This document shows positions 1-9,720 of a stretch of DNA of 64,000 bases, in pieces. Within the stretch, counting starts at the first letter, position 1. The number at the start of each line of letters is the position of its first letter. The position numbers and the translations under genes were made by a program. The notes beneath the pieces were generated by a model. The model was not told the DNA's origin. It did not search any database and worked only from the letters and a program-made list of their open reading frames with translations. The stretch is from Manis javanica (lineage: Eukaryota; Chordata; Mammalia; Pholidota; Manidae), in NCBI RefSeq assembly GCF_040802235.1, contig NC_133170.1, positions 9,749,001 through 9,813,000 on the forward strand, given 5' to 3'.

Positions 1-1423
1 TGACTTGAGGAACTAAATTTACTACATTGCGTAAATATTTTGGGCAGAATTTGATACAAGTACTTTTACAGCAAGATTGTATAGTTGTTTGTTGCCTGGA
101 CTAGTTTTTACATTTTTAAAATATTTCAACTAACTATCTTTTTTGTATTAATTGTAAAATTGGCACATATATCAAAAATATACATTTGAGATTTGTCCTC
201 CTAAATCACACAAATTTATTTTATGGTAAAGGGCGTTCCCTCTGGAAATGTTTTTTAAAAAATTCTTAGGCTTCTCTTTGCCAAATAAAACTATTAAAAT
301 ATCTGAAATGCAAAATACTGGAGTATTCCTTTAGGAAAAAGATAATCATTTAATGACTCAACTTTTAGAAATTAAAAAAATTTATCAGAATTTAGGTGAC
401 TTTTGCAATATTCAAAATAAAATCTTGCCTCTTCACCTACAGCATATATACAGTGCTTTTCAAAAAAGGGTGTTTTTTTGTTTGTTTATCTTGTATTTTA
501 AATTATTTTGCATATGTGTTATCCATTTTAAAGCAGAATTTTCAGGTTGTTGGTATAAATTTATATTTACCCATATTAGAACACATATTTTTCTGCTAGA
601 CACTTACTCTCTACTGACTTATCATATTGAAGGAGAAGCATAAAGGAAATTATGTCACAGAGAAGAAAGTCACTGGGTTATTTGTTTTTATCCCTGGATA
701 GAATCTTGGTAGAAATGTCATGGTTATGTGGGGTACGTCTGGTGAGTTTTCTTAAGCTTCTTCATCTGGAATCTCATGTTATTTCAATGTTAAATGTTTA
801 TTCTAGGCTTGCCATTTTCCCTTGAGTGTTAAGTAGAGGAGGGAAAAAGCCCTTTGTTTAAACATAGAGATCCAGTATTTCGATTAAAAAAATAAACAAC
901 AAACCTGGTATTTAAACAAGGGTTCAGCAGGCTGCCTTGTCAGTTCAGGGAAAATTACATTCCTCTCTCGTATCAACTGTCTCATTCTCAGCCCTTGCAC
1001 CAGCCCTCTCGCCTAGGCTAGAGCTATTTTTATTCCTTATCACTGTTTAGATAGACACCTACACAAGTCATGCACAAGCATGACAGGCCTAATTAGCACC
1101 TTAGACTTGCAAGATTTAAGGAGCTATAATCCAGTACTGAATTATTACATCATATTTGCTTCTGTTTGGGTTCTGATCTTCTCTGTCTTATTCTTGATAC
1201 CCATTTTCCAGCTTGTGCTCCATTGGAGTCCCTGTTTATTTCTGGATCCAAAATCTTCCTTTACAACCCAACTTCAAAGACTGGGATCATTTTTACTCTC
1301 ATTTTATGCTTTTCCTTTTCCAGTGTGCTACTTACCTGTTGACAGTCTTATCCACATTTCAGTCTCATTTTTAGATACTATTTATGAACTCCTTTTACTG
1401 TGCTCTACCAGCTGGTGGTATTT
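1..1423. other. AT-rich intergenic DNA, no gene seen
   Basis: No exon, splice-bounded frame or recognisable repeat stands out here. The short open frames, including a 126-codon hydrophobic one at 1080-1460, have no family resemblance; the last one runs into the L1 insertion next door. Confidence 0.6.
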
Positions 1424-2078
1424 TCTATGGCTGCATTTTTTTAAAAATTCTTTTTATTGAAGTATTGTTGATACACCATCTTATATTGGTCTCAAATATA
1501 CAACACAGTAGTTTAACAGTTACCCATATTATTTAAAACCTCACCCCCACTAGTGCGGTGGCTGTCTGTCACATAAGATGTTAGAGAATCATTGACTACA
1601 TTCTCCATGCTGTACTACCATCTCTGTGACCAGCTTCTATTATGATTGAGAATTGAGAATTTTTGCACCCCTTTATTCCCCTTACCTTCCCCACTCACCC
1701 ACAACCCCACCCCCATGGTAACCACTAGTCACTTCTGAGTATGAAATCTGCTGTTTTGTTCCTTCTGTTTTGCTTTGCTTTTATATTCCACAAATAAGTG
1801 AAATCATACCAAATTTGTCTTTCTATGCCTGGCTTAACTCAGCATAATACCCTCTAGATCCATCCATGTCGTTACAAATGACAGGATTTCTTCTTTTTTT
1901 TTCCATGGTGTATATGTCCCACACTTTTTTTTATTAAGGTATCATTGATATACACTCTTATGAAGGTTTCACATGAAAAACAGTGTGCTTACTACATTAC
2001 CCCATATTATCAAATCCCCCCTATACCCCATTGCAGGCACTATCCATCAGTGTAGTAAGATGTCTATGGCTGCATTTT
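1424..2078 (-). mobile_element. LINE-1 3'-end insertion with 16-bp target-site duplication
   Basis: A 16-bp direct repeat (TCTATGGCTGCATTTT) lies at 1424-1439 and 2063-2078 and brackets L1 sequence in antisense orientation. The inner part, 1440-1925, is the end of an L1 ORF2 plus 3'UTR; the antisense of the usual 'CCATCCATG...ACAAATG' stretch is visible near 1860. The second part, 1926-2062, is a separate 3'UTR of the younger L1 type with its own oligo-T start (ATTAAGGTATCATTGATATA). Two L1 3' ends in the same orientation inside one duplication is unusual (see findings). Confidence 0.85.
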
Positions 2079-2460
2079 GAACTCTACTGTGCCAATAGCT
2101 TTCTGTGTTACTCCATGCTGTTGGTATCAGAGTTATCCCGCCAACTCGTTCCACCTCCTTTACCAGAGGTCTTTTGAGCATCTCCCGCTCTTCTCACCCC
2201 CACAAAGGGTCAGGCTATACTTGGCCTTGCCTTAGGGCCTAGCCTTTTGTGGAAGCGACCATCTTAGGACAGAAATACAAGAATGACTGTTACTTGTTGG
2301 TTCTTTTGAAACACTATCCATATTGAGGGTTTTCTAGTCAAGAAAAGTGGACAAAAATTTAAATTAAAAAAAGGTATCCAGTCAATACTGGAATCTAAGC
2401 TTAAGCTCAGACCTAGTGATTGCAGAAATCAAAGTTGCCCCAGACAGAACAGAGACACTT
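2079..2460. other. No gene or recognised repeat
   Basis: Ordinary intergenic sequence between two L1 segments. I see nothing that can be supported. Confidence 0.5.
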
Positions 2461-3435
2461 TCAATTAAAACATTCTGATGTCAGCATCATGGTAGCAAAA
2501 GATGTCTCATTTTTGCTCCCCCCACAAAAGCAAAATTTATGAACTGTTTTTGTTGGCACCCATCTATGTACAATAGTGCCTTTGAGGGGACTGTGGGATC
2601 CACCATCATATGCCAGGGGACCTCTGCAGATTTCAGTCGCAGCTGTGGACACCTCAGTAGCTTGTGAACTGGATTCAGTCCCTCTTGGCAACAGTCTGGG
2701 AGCCTCAGGGAAACAATCACCCATGGGCAAGAGAGCCTTTGTGGAAATCCAGGTTCCTAAAGGAGAAGTTTCAGAACACCGTTGGAGCAAAAAAATAGAT
2801 ATATATACAAGTCTGAAGTTAACTAAAGTGGATTAGAGAAACAGCTTGACTTCACCCCCGTCACCCTTCCTCTGGGCTGCACAGCTTGGGGCCAAGAGAG
2901 CCCTCAGTCCGTGATTTCTCCCATGGGAAGGAGAGTGGGTGAGTGAGCACTGGCTTCACGGTTGCACGGGGTGTTGCCAAGGGGTTTCCTCTCTTTCTTG
3001 CCCCATGCCAAGTACTGAATTGCAAACTACAAGACTTGAGGGGCAGAAAAAGGCTGGGCATTAAAGGGCCATGGATCCTACTAGCTGTACTGTGGACTGT
3101 TGAAGCCTGCCTGCAAGTTGCTGGAAACATCCTCACGGATTCCCTCACAACTGGCCATGGGCAACCCCCAGCCCTCTGCGTGCCTCACACCCCCCCAGCC
3201 TGTGCCCAGCCTGCTGTGCTCTCAGTGGCAGTGGTGAGAGGAGCCTTGACAGACAGCTAGTTTCTGCAGAAAGCTGGCTTGAATCTGCAGGCCAAGGAGG
3301 GACCACAAACTTGAGGTTTAGTGCCACTTTGGGGAAAACAGGCTGTCCGCACTCATGCGTTGCAGCACTCAGAGAAGGCATATAGGCTTCAAGATTTTAC
3401 CACAAGAAGGAGCAGGAACCGTGGATCAACCACCA
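2461..3435 (+). mobile_element. Possible 5' part of an L1, joined to the following ORF2 end
   Basis: This segment is richer in GC than its surroundings and runs directly into the L1 ORF2 sequence on the same strand. Its short frames on both strands have no protein resemblance. Position and composition fit an L1 5'UTR joined to the 3' part of ORF2 by an internal deletion, but I cannot identify it with certainty; unrelated sequence is the alternative. Confidence 0.35.
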
Positions 3436-4375
3436 ACAAAACAAGTCCACACACAGTATGGGAGAATATATTCATAAATGATTTATCCAGTAAAGGGTTA
3501 ACATCCAAAAGATATAAAGAACTCATACGAATCAACAACAAGAAATGATTTAAAAATGGGCAGAGGACCTAAATAGACATTTTTCCAAAAAAGAAATACA
3601 AATGGCCAACAGACACATGAAAAGATGCTCCACATCCCTAATCATCAGGGAAATGCAAATCAAAACCACAATGAGATACCGCTTCGCACCAGTTAGAATG
3701 GCCATCATCCAAAAGACAAATAAGTGTTGGCGAGGGTGTGGAGAAAAGGGATCCCTCCTACATTGTCAGTGGGATTGAAAATTGGTGCAGCTACTACGGA
3801 AAGCAGTACGGAAGTTCCTCAAAATACTAAAAATAGATACACCCTATGACCCAGCAATTCCACTTCTAGGAATTCACCCAAACAAAATCCCTGATTTGAT
3901 GAGACATATGTACCCCTATGTTTATTACTGCACTATTTACAATAGCAAAGATATGGAAGCAACCAAAATGTCCATTAGTAGATGAATGGATAAAGAAGAC
4001 ACAGTATATATACACAACGGAATATTATTCAGCCATAAGGAATAAAGATCTCCTTCCATTTGCAACAACAGAGTATTATGCTAAGCGAAATAAACCAGGG
4101 AGAGAAATACAAATAACATGATTTCACTTATTTGTGGAATTTGAAAACAAAATGAACAAAACGGTAGTAGACTCAAAAGACACTGAGAAGTCACTGGTGG
4201 TTCCTGTGGGAGAGGAGTTATGGTGGGTGGGTGAAAAAGGTGAAGAGGTTAAAGGGGCCCCAAATCTCAATCATGATATAAATTAGTCACAAGGATGAAA
4301 GTACAGCATAGAAAATACAATCAATAGTTCTGTAACATCTTTCAGATAGTAAATAATAAAGTGTCACAGGACCTG
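3436..4375 (+). mobile_element. LINE-1 fragment: end of ORF2 and 3'UTR
   Basis: Sense-strand L1 ORF2 carboxyl-terminal sequence is plain. Near 3782-3985 the frame reads the L1 signature 'PYDPAIPLLGIHP' and then the 'ALFTIAKIWKQPK' motif. It continues in another frame with 'TTEYYSAIRNKDLLPFATT', so it is broken. A 3'UTR with a G-rich 'GGGAGAGGAG...GGTGGGTGGGTG' tract follows. No complete reverse transcriptase is present; this is an inactive copy. Confidence 0.85.
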
Positions 4376-4634
4376 CAGAGATGTTCAGAAGATTGAAGAC
4401 AGATCAAGCCAACCCAAGGATATGCAACCAAGATGCTAGTAATTACTTCCAAAAACCCATTTCCATGGAATGGTGGGAGCAGAAACTAAACTGCAGTGAC
4501 TAAAATGTTATGCGAATGAAGTTAGAAGTAAGAGGATGTAAATGTGGTCAGCTGTCTCAGAAGTATCGTAACAAAAGTGTCCTTGCCTCATTATGGTACC
4601 TTGACAAGGGAAGAGAACTGAGGGGAGGTTTGTT
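4376..4634. other. No gene or recognised repeat
   Basis: Short unassigned stretch between the L1 fragment and the first copy of the LTR-like repeat. Confidence 0.4.
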
Positions 4635-5445
4635 GTTATTTTTGGGTAGCCTTGTAACATCAGTATGATGAGTTTGTGAGCCCCACACCAAGGCCTTTCA
4701 GGCTCCCAGACCCACTTCCAATGCGTGTGTGCGAGTGGGCGGGGGGGAGTCTTCCCACACGTAACACCAAGCAATTCTCAAGCAGCAGCAGGGTGTCTGA
4801 GAACGCCATTCTGACCCTACCTGCCAGGAAACAGCACCAGATTCCTCAGGGTAAGGGCTCCATCCTACAATACTGCCTTCTACCCCCAACTCCAGATGCC
4901 CATGAAAGTCCCAGGCTGTTCCCTGTGCTTCTGACCTACCAGCTACAGATAGGAGGTTCCAGTGACCTCCCCCTTAGGTTCTATTAATTTGCAGAGCAGG
5001 TCACACAACTCAGGAAAACACTTAGGTTTACCAGTTTAGTAAAGGATGCCATAAAAGATAAAAGTGAACAGCCAGATGAAGCAAGACACAGGGCAAGGTC
5101 CCTAATAAAGAAGCTTCTACCCTTGTGGAGCTTGGGGCCTGGCTCGGTGGCATGTGGACACAGTCTGGTTCCCAGTGTCTCTCTAACATAGAAAGGGAGG
5201 ATATACTCTTCTCAGGGGTTTTTGTGAGGGCTTCACTGCTCAGTTGTGATTGACTAAATCATTGGCCATTGGCTGATTATAAACTTCCAGGCCTGCCCTT
5301 GGGTGGGGTCCAAAAGTCTCATTAATGTGACAAGGCACCCATCTTGTGTTTAAGCCTCTGAAATGTTTTCAGGAACTGTGGATGAGGGCCAAATATACCT
5401 GAGAAAAATATGTTTTGGGTCATCTGAATGACCCAAACTTCTTTG
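4635..5445 (+). mobile_element. LTR-like repeat, copy 1 of 3
   Basis: The same roughly 800-bp sequence occurs three times: here, at 39160-39960 (same strand) and at 40135-40925 (opposite strand). Shared landmarks in order are 'GTCTTCCCACAC', 'TGTGCTTCTGACCTACCAGCT', 'TTCTATTAATTTGC', 'GGCAAGGTCC', 'CATTGGCC...TTGGCTGA' and 'CCAAATAT' at the end. Length and layout suggest a solo LTR of an old ERVL-like element; I cannot name the family. Confidence 0.6.
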
Positions 5446-5884
5446 CTCATACATAGTAGAACTTTGACCCACTGGATAATTTACTTATTGTTAAATAATT
5501 TGTGTCTATATGCTGAAGTTTGTAATAAGTAACTTGAATTTACAATTTACAGTATTTTTCACGTTTGGAGATGCTTTTGCCAATGGTATGATTACTTTCC
5601 ATAATAAATGAGTCATTAAGTGATTTCCTCATGGCAGTGGTGGCCTGGGTGACATAAATTTATAATGGGCCATCCAGGCTGGGAAGGGGAAATAAGGGAG
5701 TAGAATTAATTGGTTGTGTGTTCATACAATTAATAAATAATTGCTCATCTTTTGACAATTTGATTCAGCAATTGTTTATTTTACCTAATTGCTAAATCAG
5801 TTAGCCTTGTTCTTCATGCAATTGTTGATGCACTTGGATTTCTGATGGCATAACTTACTTTTCCTCTGGCTGAAGAGATCTGTT
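5446..5884. other. AT-rich spacer, no gene seen
   Basis: Lies between the LTR-like repeat and the 3' end of the dystroglycan-like remnant. It could hold part of that gene's old 3' untranslated region, but nothing in it shows this. Confidence 0.4.
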
Positions 5885-6997
5885 TCACAATGCGACAGGA
5901 GCTGATGTGTTGGAGGTTGAGACAATGGCAGGGATCTTTGTTTCTGTGGCAAGGACCACAGTTTCTCTGTAGGGCTGATGCAGAGAAGGCAGTGGTACCC
6001 CTATCCATGATGGAGGTGAAGGTGGAACATCACACCCCAGGGTAGGTGGCTTTCGGGGTCTTAGCACATACATTTCCTGGTCAGTATTGCTTAAGGTTCT
6101 TCCTTGAAATATCAGGGACTGAGGAATGAGGGAAGCCCCACAGTTCTTACAGAAATGTAGGCGGCACTTGCCCTGGCTGTCACCGTCAGTATACATAGAC
6201 TTATCCACAGAGCCAAAGAGTTCTAATCCAGGGGCTGTTTTCTTTGCTAGTTGAGGTAAGAATGCTCTTTTCAATTAACAACCCATTTTCTGGCTCCAGA
6301 ATAAGGCAGATTCCACTATATGTGATACAACTGCACTGATTTTGTACTCTGGTAACATAGCAGATGCGAAGATTGGATGGACATTTCCGCCAGGCCTCCT
6401 TAGGTAAAACGTCACTTCCTGAACTGTGTGGTTAGGACACCGTCTCAGAGAACTGACACTAACTGGACATAGAGCTCTGTTATACCAGGATATAATAGTA
6501 GACCCTGGTCTCAAGGTGGTTAGTACAATTTGTTCAGGACTAGTGGAGTTTAGATAGTCAGTGAGTTTAACAAAAAAACAGACCAATCCTCTCTCTCTTC
6601 TTTATGAATGAGTAGACACTGTTTTTTGTATGCACAAGTGTAAGTAAGTGTGGCAGGGGGTAATTTGGGAAGCTCAACAGTCAAAAGCATCCGAGCAACC
6701 AGACCCCCAGAATCAGTGGCACAAAGAATAAATTCCTGAGGGGAATATTGAAAATCCAGTTCAGCCCAATTCATGAATATCCATGCATTACTTGATGAGT
6801 AGCATTAAGTTGCAGTCAGCTTTCTGAACCTGAAGGGTATACATTTACTGATTTTATGGCAAGCATCAGGCGACCTGAGTGGCCATCTTCCTGGTCATAA
6901 AATGTGTCAGGAGGGATTGGGAAGTGAAGTCTGTGCCCAGTAGTTGCTGTTATCAATTCAATTGGATTAACAACTCTTGGAAATGTGTTGGATTGAC
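5885..6997 (-). pseudogene. Downstream exon of the dystroglycan-like remnant
   Basis: After the acceptor the frame reads 'QSNTFPRVVNPIELITATTG' and then the conserved 'DTFYDQEDG'. A TGA at 6816-6818 stands where dystroglycan has a Trp, followed by 'LQLNATHQVMHGYS', which matches the dystroglycan segment 'VQFNSNSQLMYG'. A second TGA (6771-6773) and a frameshift follow, then 'FILCATDSGGL'. Another frameshift lies near the CT-run at 6588-6600. The SEA-like part has Gly-Ser at 6505-6500 and 'ASAMLPEYKISAV'. A TAA at 6275-6277 precedes a tail-like segment 'AKKTAPGLELFGSVDKS', which aligns with the juxtamembrane cytoplasmic part of dystroglycan. A Pro-rich end follows ('PRKPPTLGCDVPPSPPSW'). The membrane helix expected between these last two parts is absent. 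Confidence 0.75.
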
Positions 6998-7316
6998 CTA
7001 GAAAGAGCGAACAAGAAAAACATTTCAACAAATAAATATTTAAATTTTTAAGGCTGTCTTGATGGTTGACTTGTTTCCTCCATATTCACTTTTGACCTGA
7101 TTTATGTGGGACAGTGGGAAGGCATCTGTTGGTACTCCATGGACAGATGTATGCCTCAGCAGGCCGTCCTGTTTGGTATTTGGGTACCACATACATAGCT
7201 CCAGAGAGGAGGGAAAGGACTGGCTTCTTTCATCTGTTTTCAGCCTTTGATCTGGGGACACTTCCTTCAACTACTCACGGACCAGGTTCATCCATCACAA
7301 ACCCTGTCTGGCCTTT

Positions 7317-7380
7317 CTCTTCCATTTTCTTTCTCCCTCTTCCCTTCCCCTCTCTTCCTCCCTTCTTCATTCTCCCTGTT
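7317..7380. repeat. Pyrimidine-rich low-complexity tract
   Basis: About 60 bases almost wholly C and T on the plus strand, inside the pseudogene intron. Confidence 0.7.
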
Positions 7381-8409
7381 ATCACCAACTGGTAGATTTT
7401 GCATTATAATCTTGATATTCTACATATCCATGGAGTTTCCTAGTTTCCAAATTTCCTAACCCTTTCAGCCTTAAACTACAGGATTGAAAAAGAGCTTAAA
7501 ATTAGCTCATTAGCGGCATCAAGTAACCAAATCTGGGTTATGGGGCAGTAGGCCCAAATGCCTGAACTGATTGTCTTATGTATGTGATTGTGGATGTGGT
7601 TAAGAGCTCAACAGGGAAATATTTTTAAGTTCAGGACACAAAAAGTTGTATAATTGAGTGGAGACAGTCATGAACTAGTCCTGTAATTTCAATTAATGCA
7701 GTTAAATCTCAAGAAGCTAGAAAACAATTCAAGCTCTGTGTAGGTATGGTTTGGTGCTATCTAAGAAGGAAGACAAGGTGACTGATTATCCCAAAAATGG
7801 GTCTGTCTGTACTGTAACAAAGGCAGGTGGCTTTCAATATTGTGGATAGCACTAAGTTGGAAAGAATAGGAGTGTCGTACTACTGGAAAAAGTCACAATC
7901 AATCTAGAAGACAGATGGGCCATCACTTGATGAACAGAAAGACTATTTTAAAGTGAAACATGAGCACTGTTGCATATTTCATGGGATTGATGAACAGTGT
8001 ATGTTCTCACTACTAGGAAGATAAACTTCAAACAGGCTCAGGTTTCATCAGCTTCACTATTCCTTCCTGATAGAATTGCTTACCTGGAAAGGACATGTCC
8101 TTAGGTTTCTGGGATTCTGAGTGGTGAGCACATGTTGTCTGAATCTTTGTTGTTTGAAGCAATTCACAATTGAAACTGACTGTATCTTTTCTAAATAATG
8201 TTTCTGGAACTCTACAGTAAATCCACATAAAACAGTGAGCCTCTATTTAATTTAGATGTTTAGTTCAAACATAGCAAGTTCCCCAGAATGAGAAGAAATT
8301 TCCCAGGGAAATTACCATACAAGGACACTTTGAAAGGAAGTAAGTTCCAGGAAAATCACTCTGATATGGGTTATCTTGCTCAGAGAAGGAAGATAAGCAG
8401 AGATGATAA

Positions 8410-8625
8410 AACCTTGCAGTTATCATTCACCATATGCCAGGTACGGCGCTAAATGCAATTTTATTTTATCTTCATAACAAATATATTGGAATAATTATTA
8501 TCTTTATTTATAAACAATGAAAATGAAATAATAGAAGTAAGTAACCACCCAAGGTCATACAAATTGTGTATCATAGAGCTAGGTTTTGAACCCCTGTCTG
8601 ACTATAGTTCTTAGTCACAATATTG
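8410..8625 (-). mobile_element. MIR SINE, antisense
   Basis: The antisense order of a MIR core is visible: 'TATGCCAGGTACGGCGCTAA', 'AATAATTATTATCTTTATTT', 'AACCACCCAAGGTCATAC', 'GAGCTAGGTTTTGAACCC'. It is an ancient tRNA-derived SINE fossil. Confidence 0.75.
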
Positions 8626-8917
8626 CCTCATTTGCAGTATATCACGAGAGAAAAGCTAAATGAAAGAAAATGGTCTTAACTTTGCCAGGAGAGATTGAGT
8701 TTGTTAGAGTTTTTCCAACTATGGTGGACCACAAGTTTGCAACAGATGATTAGTGTCTTTCTGAGATAATTTAGGAATAATAAGTACACAGAACATGGTC
8801 TAAGTGATGGTGTGAGTTTCTTGCAGGCTGGTGAATCTTTGATAAATCTGAATATTTTATTGTGTATAGGGCACAAGACAGGTATTACATCTCTTAAAAT
8901 GTTTTCCTCCTAGAAAG

Positions 8918-9290
8918 GCAAATACCATGTGATTTCACTTATTTGTGGACTATAAAACAAAACAAAGCAGAATGAACAAAAAGCAGTAGACCCATAGACC
9001 CTGAGAATGGACTGGTGGTTACCATGGGAGAGGGGTTGGGATGGGTGGGTGAGGAGGGTGAGGGGGATAAAGGGTCACAAAAATTCTCAATCACAATATA
9101 AGTTGGCCATGGGGATAGCAGTACAGAATCAATAGAGCCAATGATTCTGTAGCACCTTCCTATCTTAACAGATAGTAACTGCACTGGTGGGGGTGAGGAT
9201 TTAATAATATGGCTAACTGTTGAATCACTGTATTGTAGACTTGAAACCAATATAAGATTGTCTATCCATGATACTTCAACAAAAATATAA
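8918..9290 (+). mobile_element. LINE-1 3' end, sense
   Basis: Starts with the final ORF2/3'UTR boundary ('ATACCATGTGATTTCACTTA'), then 'GGTTACCATGGGAGAGGGG' and a G-rich GGTGGGTG tract, and ends in an A-rich tail near 9285. It lies opposite in orientation to the neighbouring piece at 9408. Confidence 0.8.
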
Positions 9291-9407
9291 ATATTTTCCT
9301 TCTTAAAAATCACTGTGGTACATATACAAATACTGGGAAATATAGAATATTTGGAAAAGAAAATCAAGCACTCATAATTTCACCACCATTGATATTAGAC
9401 ACTATAT

Positions 9408-9562
9408 TTTTTATGAAGGTATCATTGATATACAATCACATGAGCAACATTGTGTTTACTAGATTCCCCCCATTATCAAGTCCCCCTCATACCCCACTAC
9501 AGTCACTGTCCATCAGCATAGTAAGATGCTATAGAGTTACTACTTGTCTTCTCTGTGAGGCA
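9408..9562 (-). mobile_element. Short LINE-1 3'UTR piece, antisense
   Basis: Same young 3'UTR type as at 1926, 27825 and 51101: 'GGTATCATTGATATACAATC', 'CACATGAGCAACATTGTG', 'CATCAGCATAGTAAGATGCT'. It is cut off after about 150 bp. Confidence 0.8.
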
Positions 9563-9720
9563 CTGTATTTTAATCTTAACATTTTAATGTTTACACTATG
9601 TTAATCCTAATATTTTAACCAACATTGGTTAAACTAGCCAAAGGTGATTACTGCTTGTTAGTGTAAAAACTCACTGAAAAATATAGCAAATAGAAAATGA
9701 AGCAACTACCACAACTCTAC

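Larger units (their letters stand above)
6998..9720 (-). other. Intron of the dystroglycan-like remnant
   Basis: The donor GTAGAG starts at 9720. The acceptor is a pyrimidine tract ending in CTTTCTAG at 6998. Joining 9721 to 6997 keeps the frame: a Gly codon is split after its first base. The intron holds a MIR and two L1 pieces, all annotated separately. Confidence 0.65.

Noticed and set aside
1080..1460. 126-codon plus-strand frame with hydrophobic stretches
   Set aside because: No family resemblance, no gene context, and its end is L1-derived. Hydrophobicity comes from T-rich codons.
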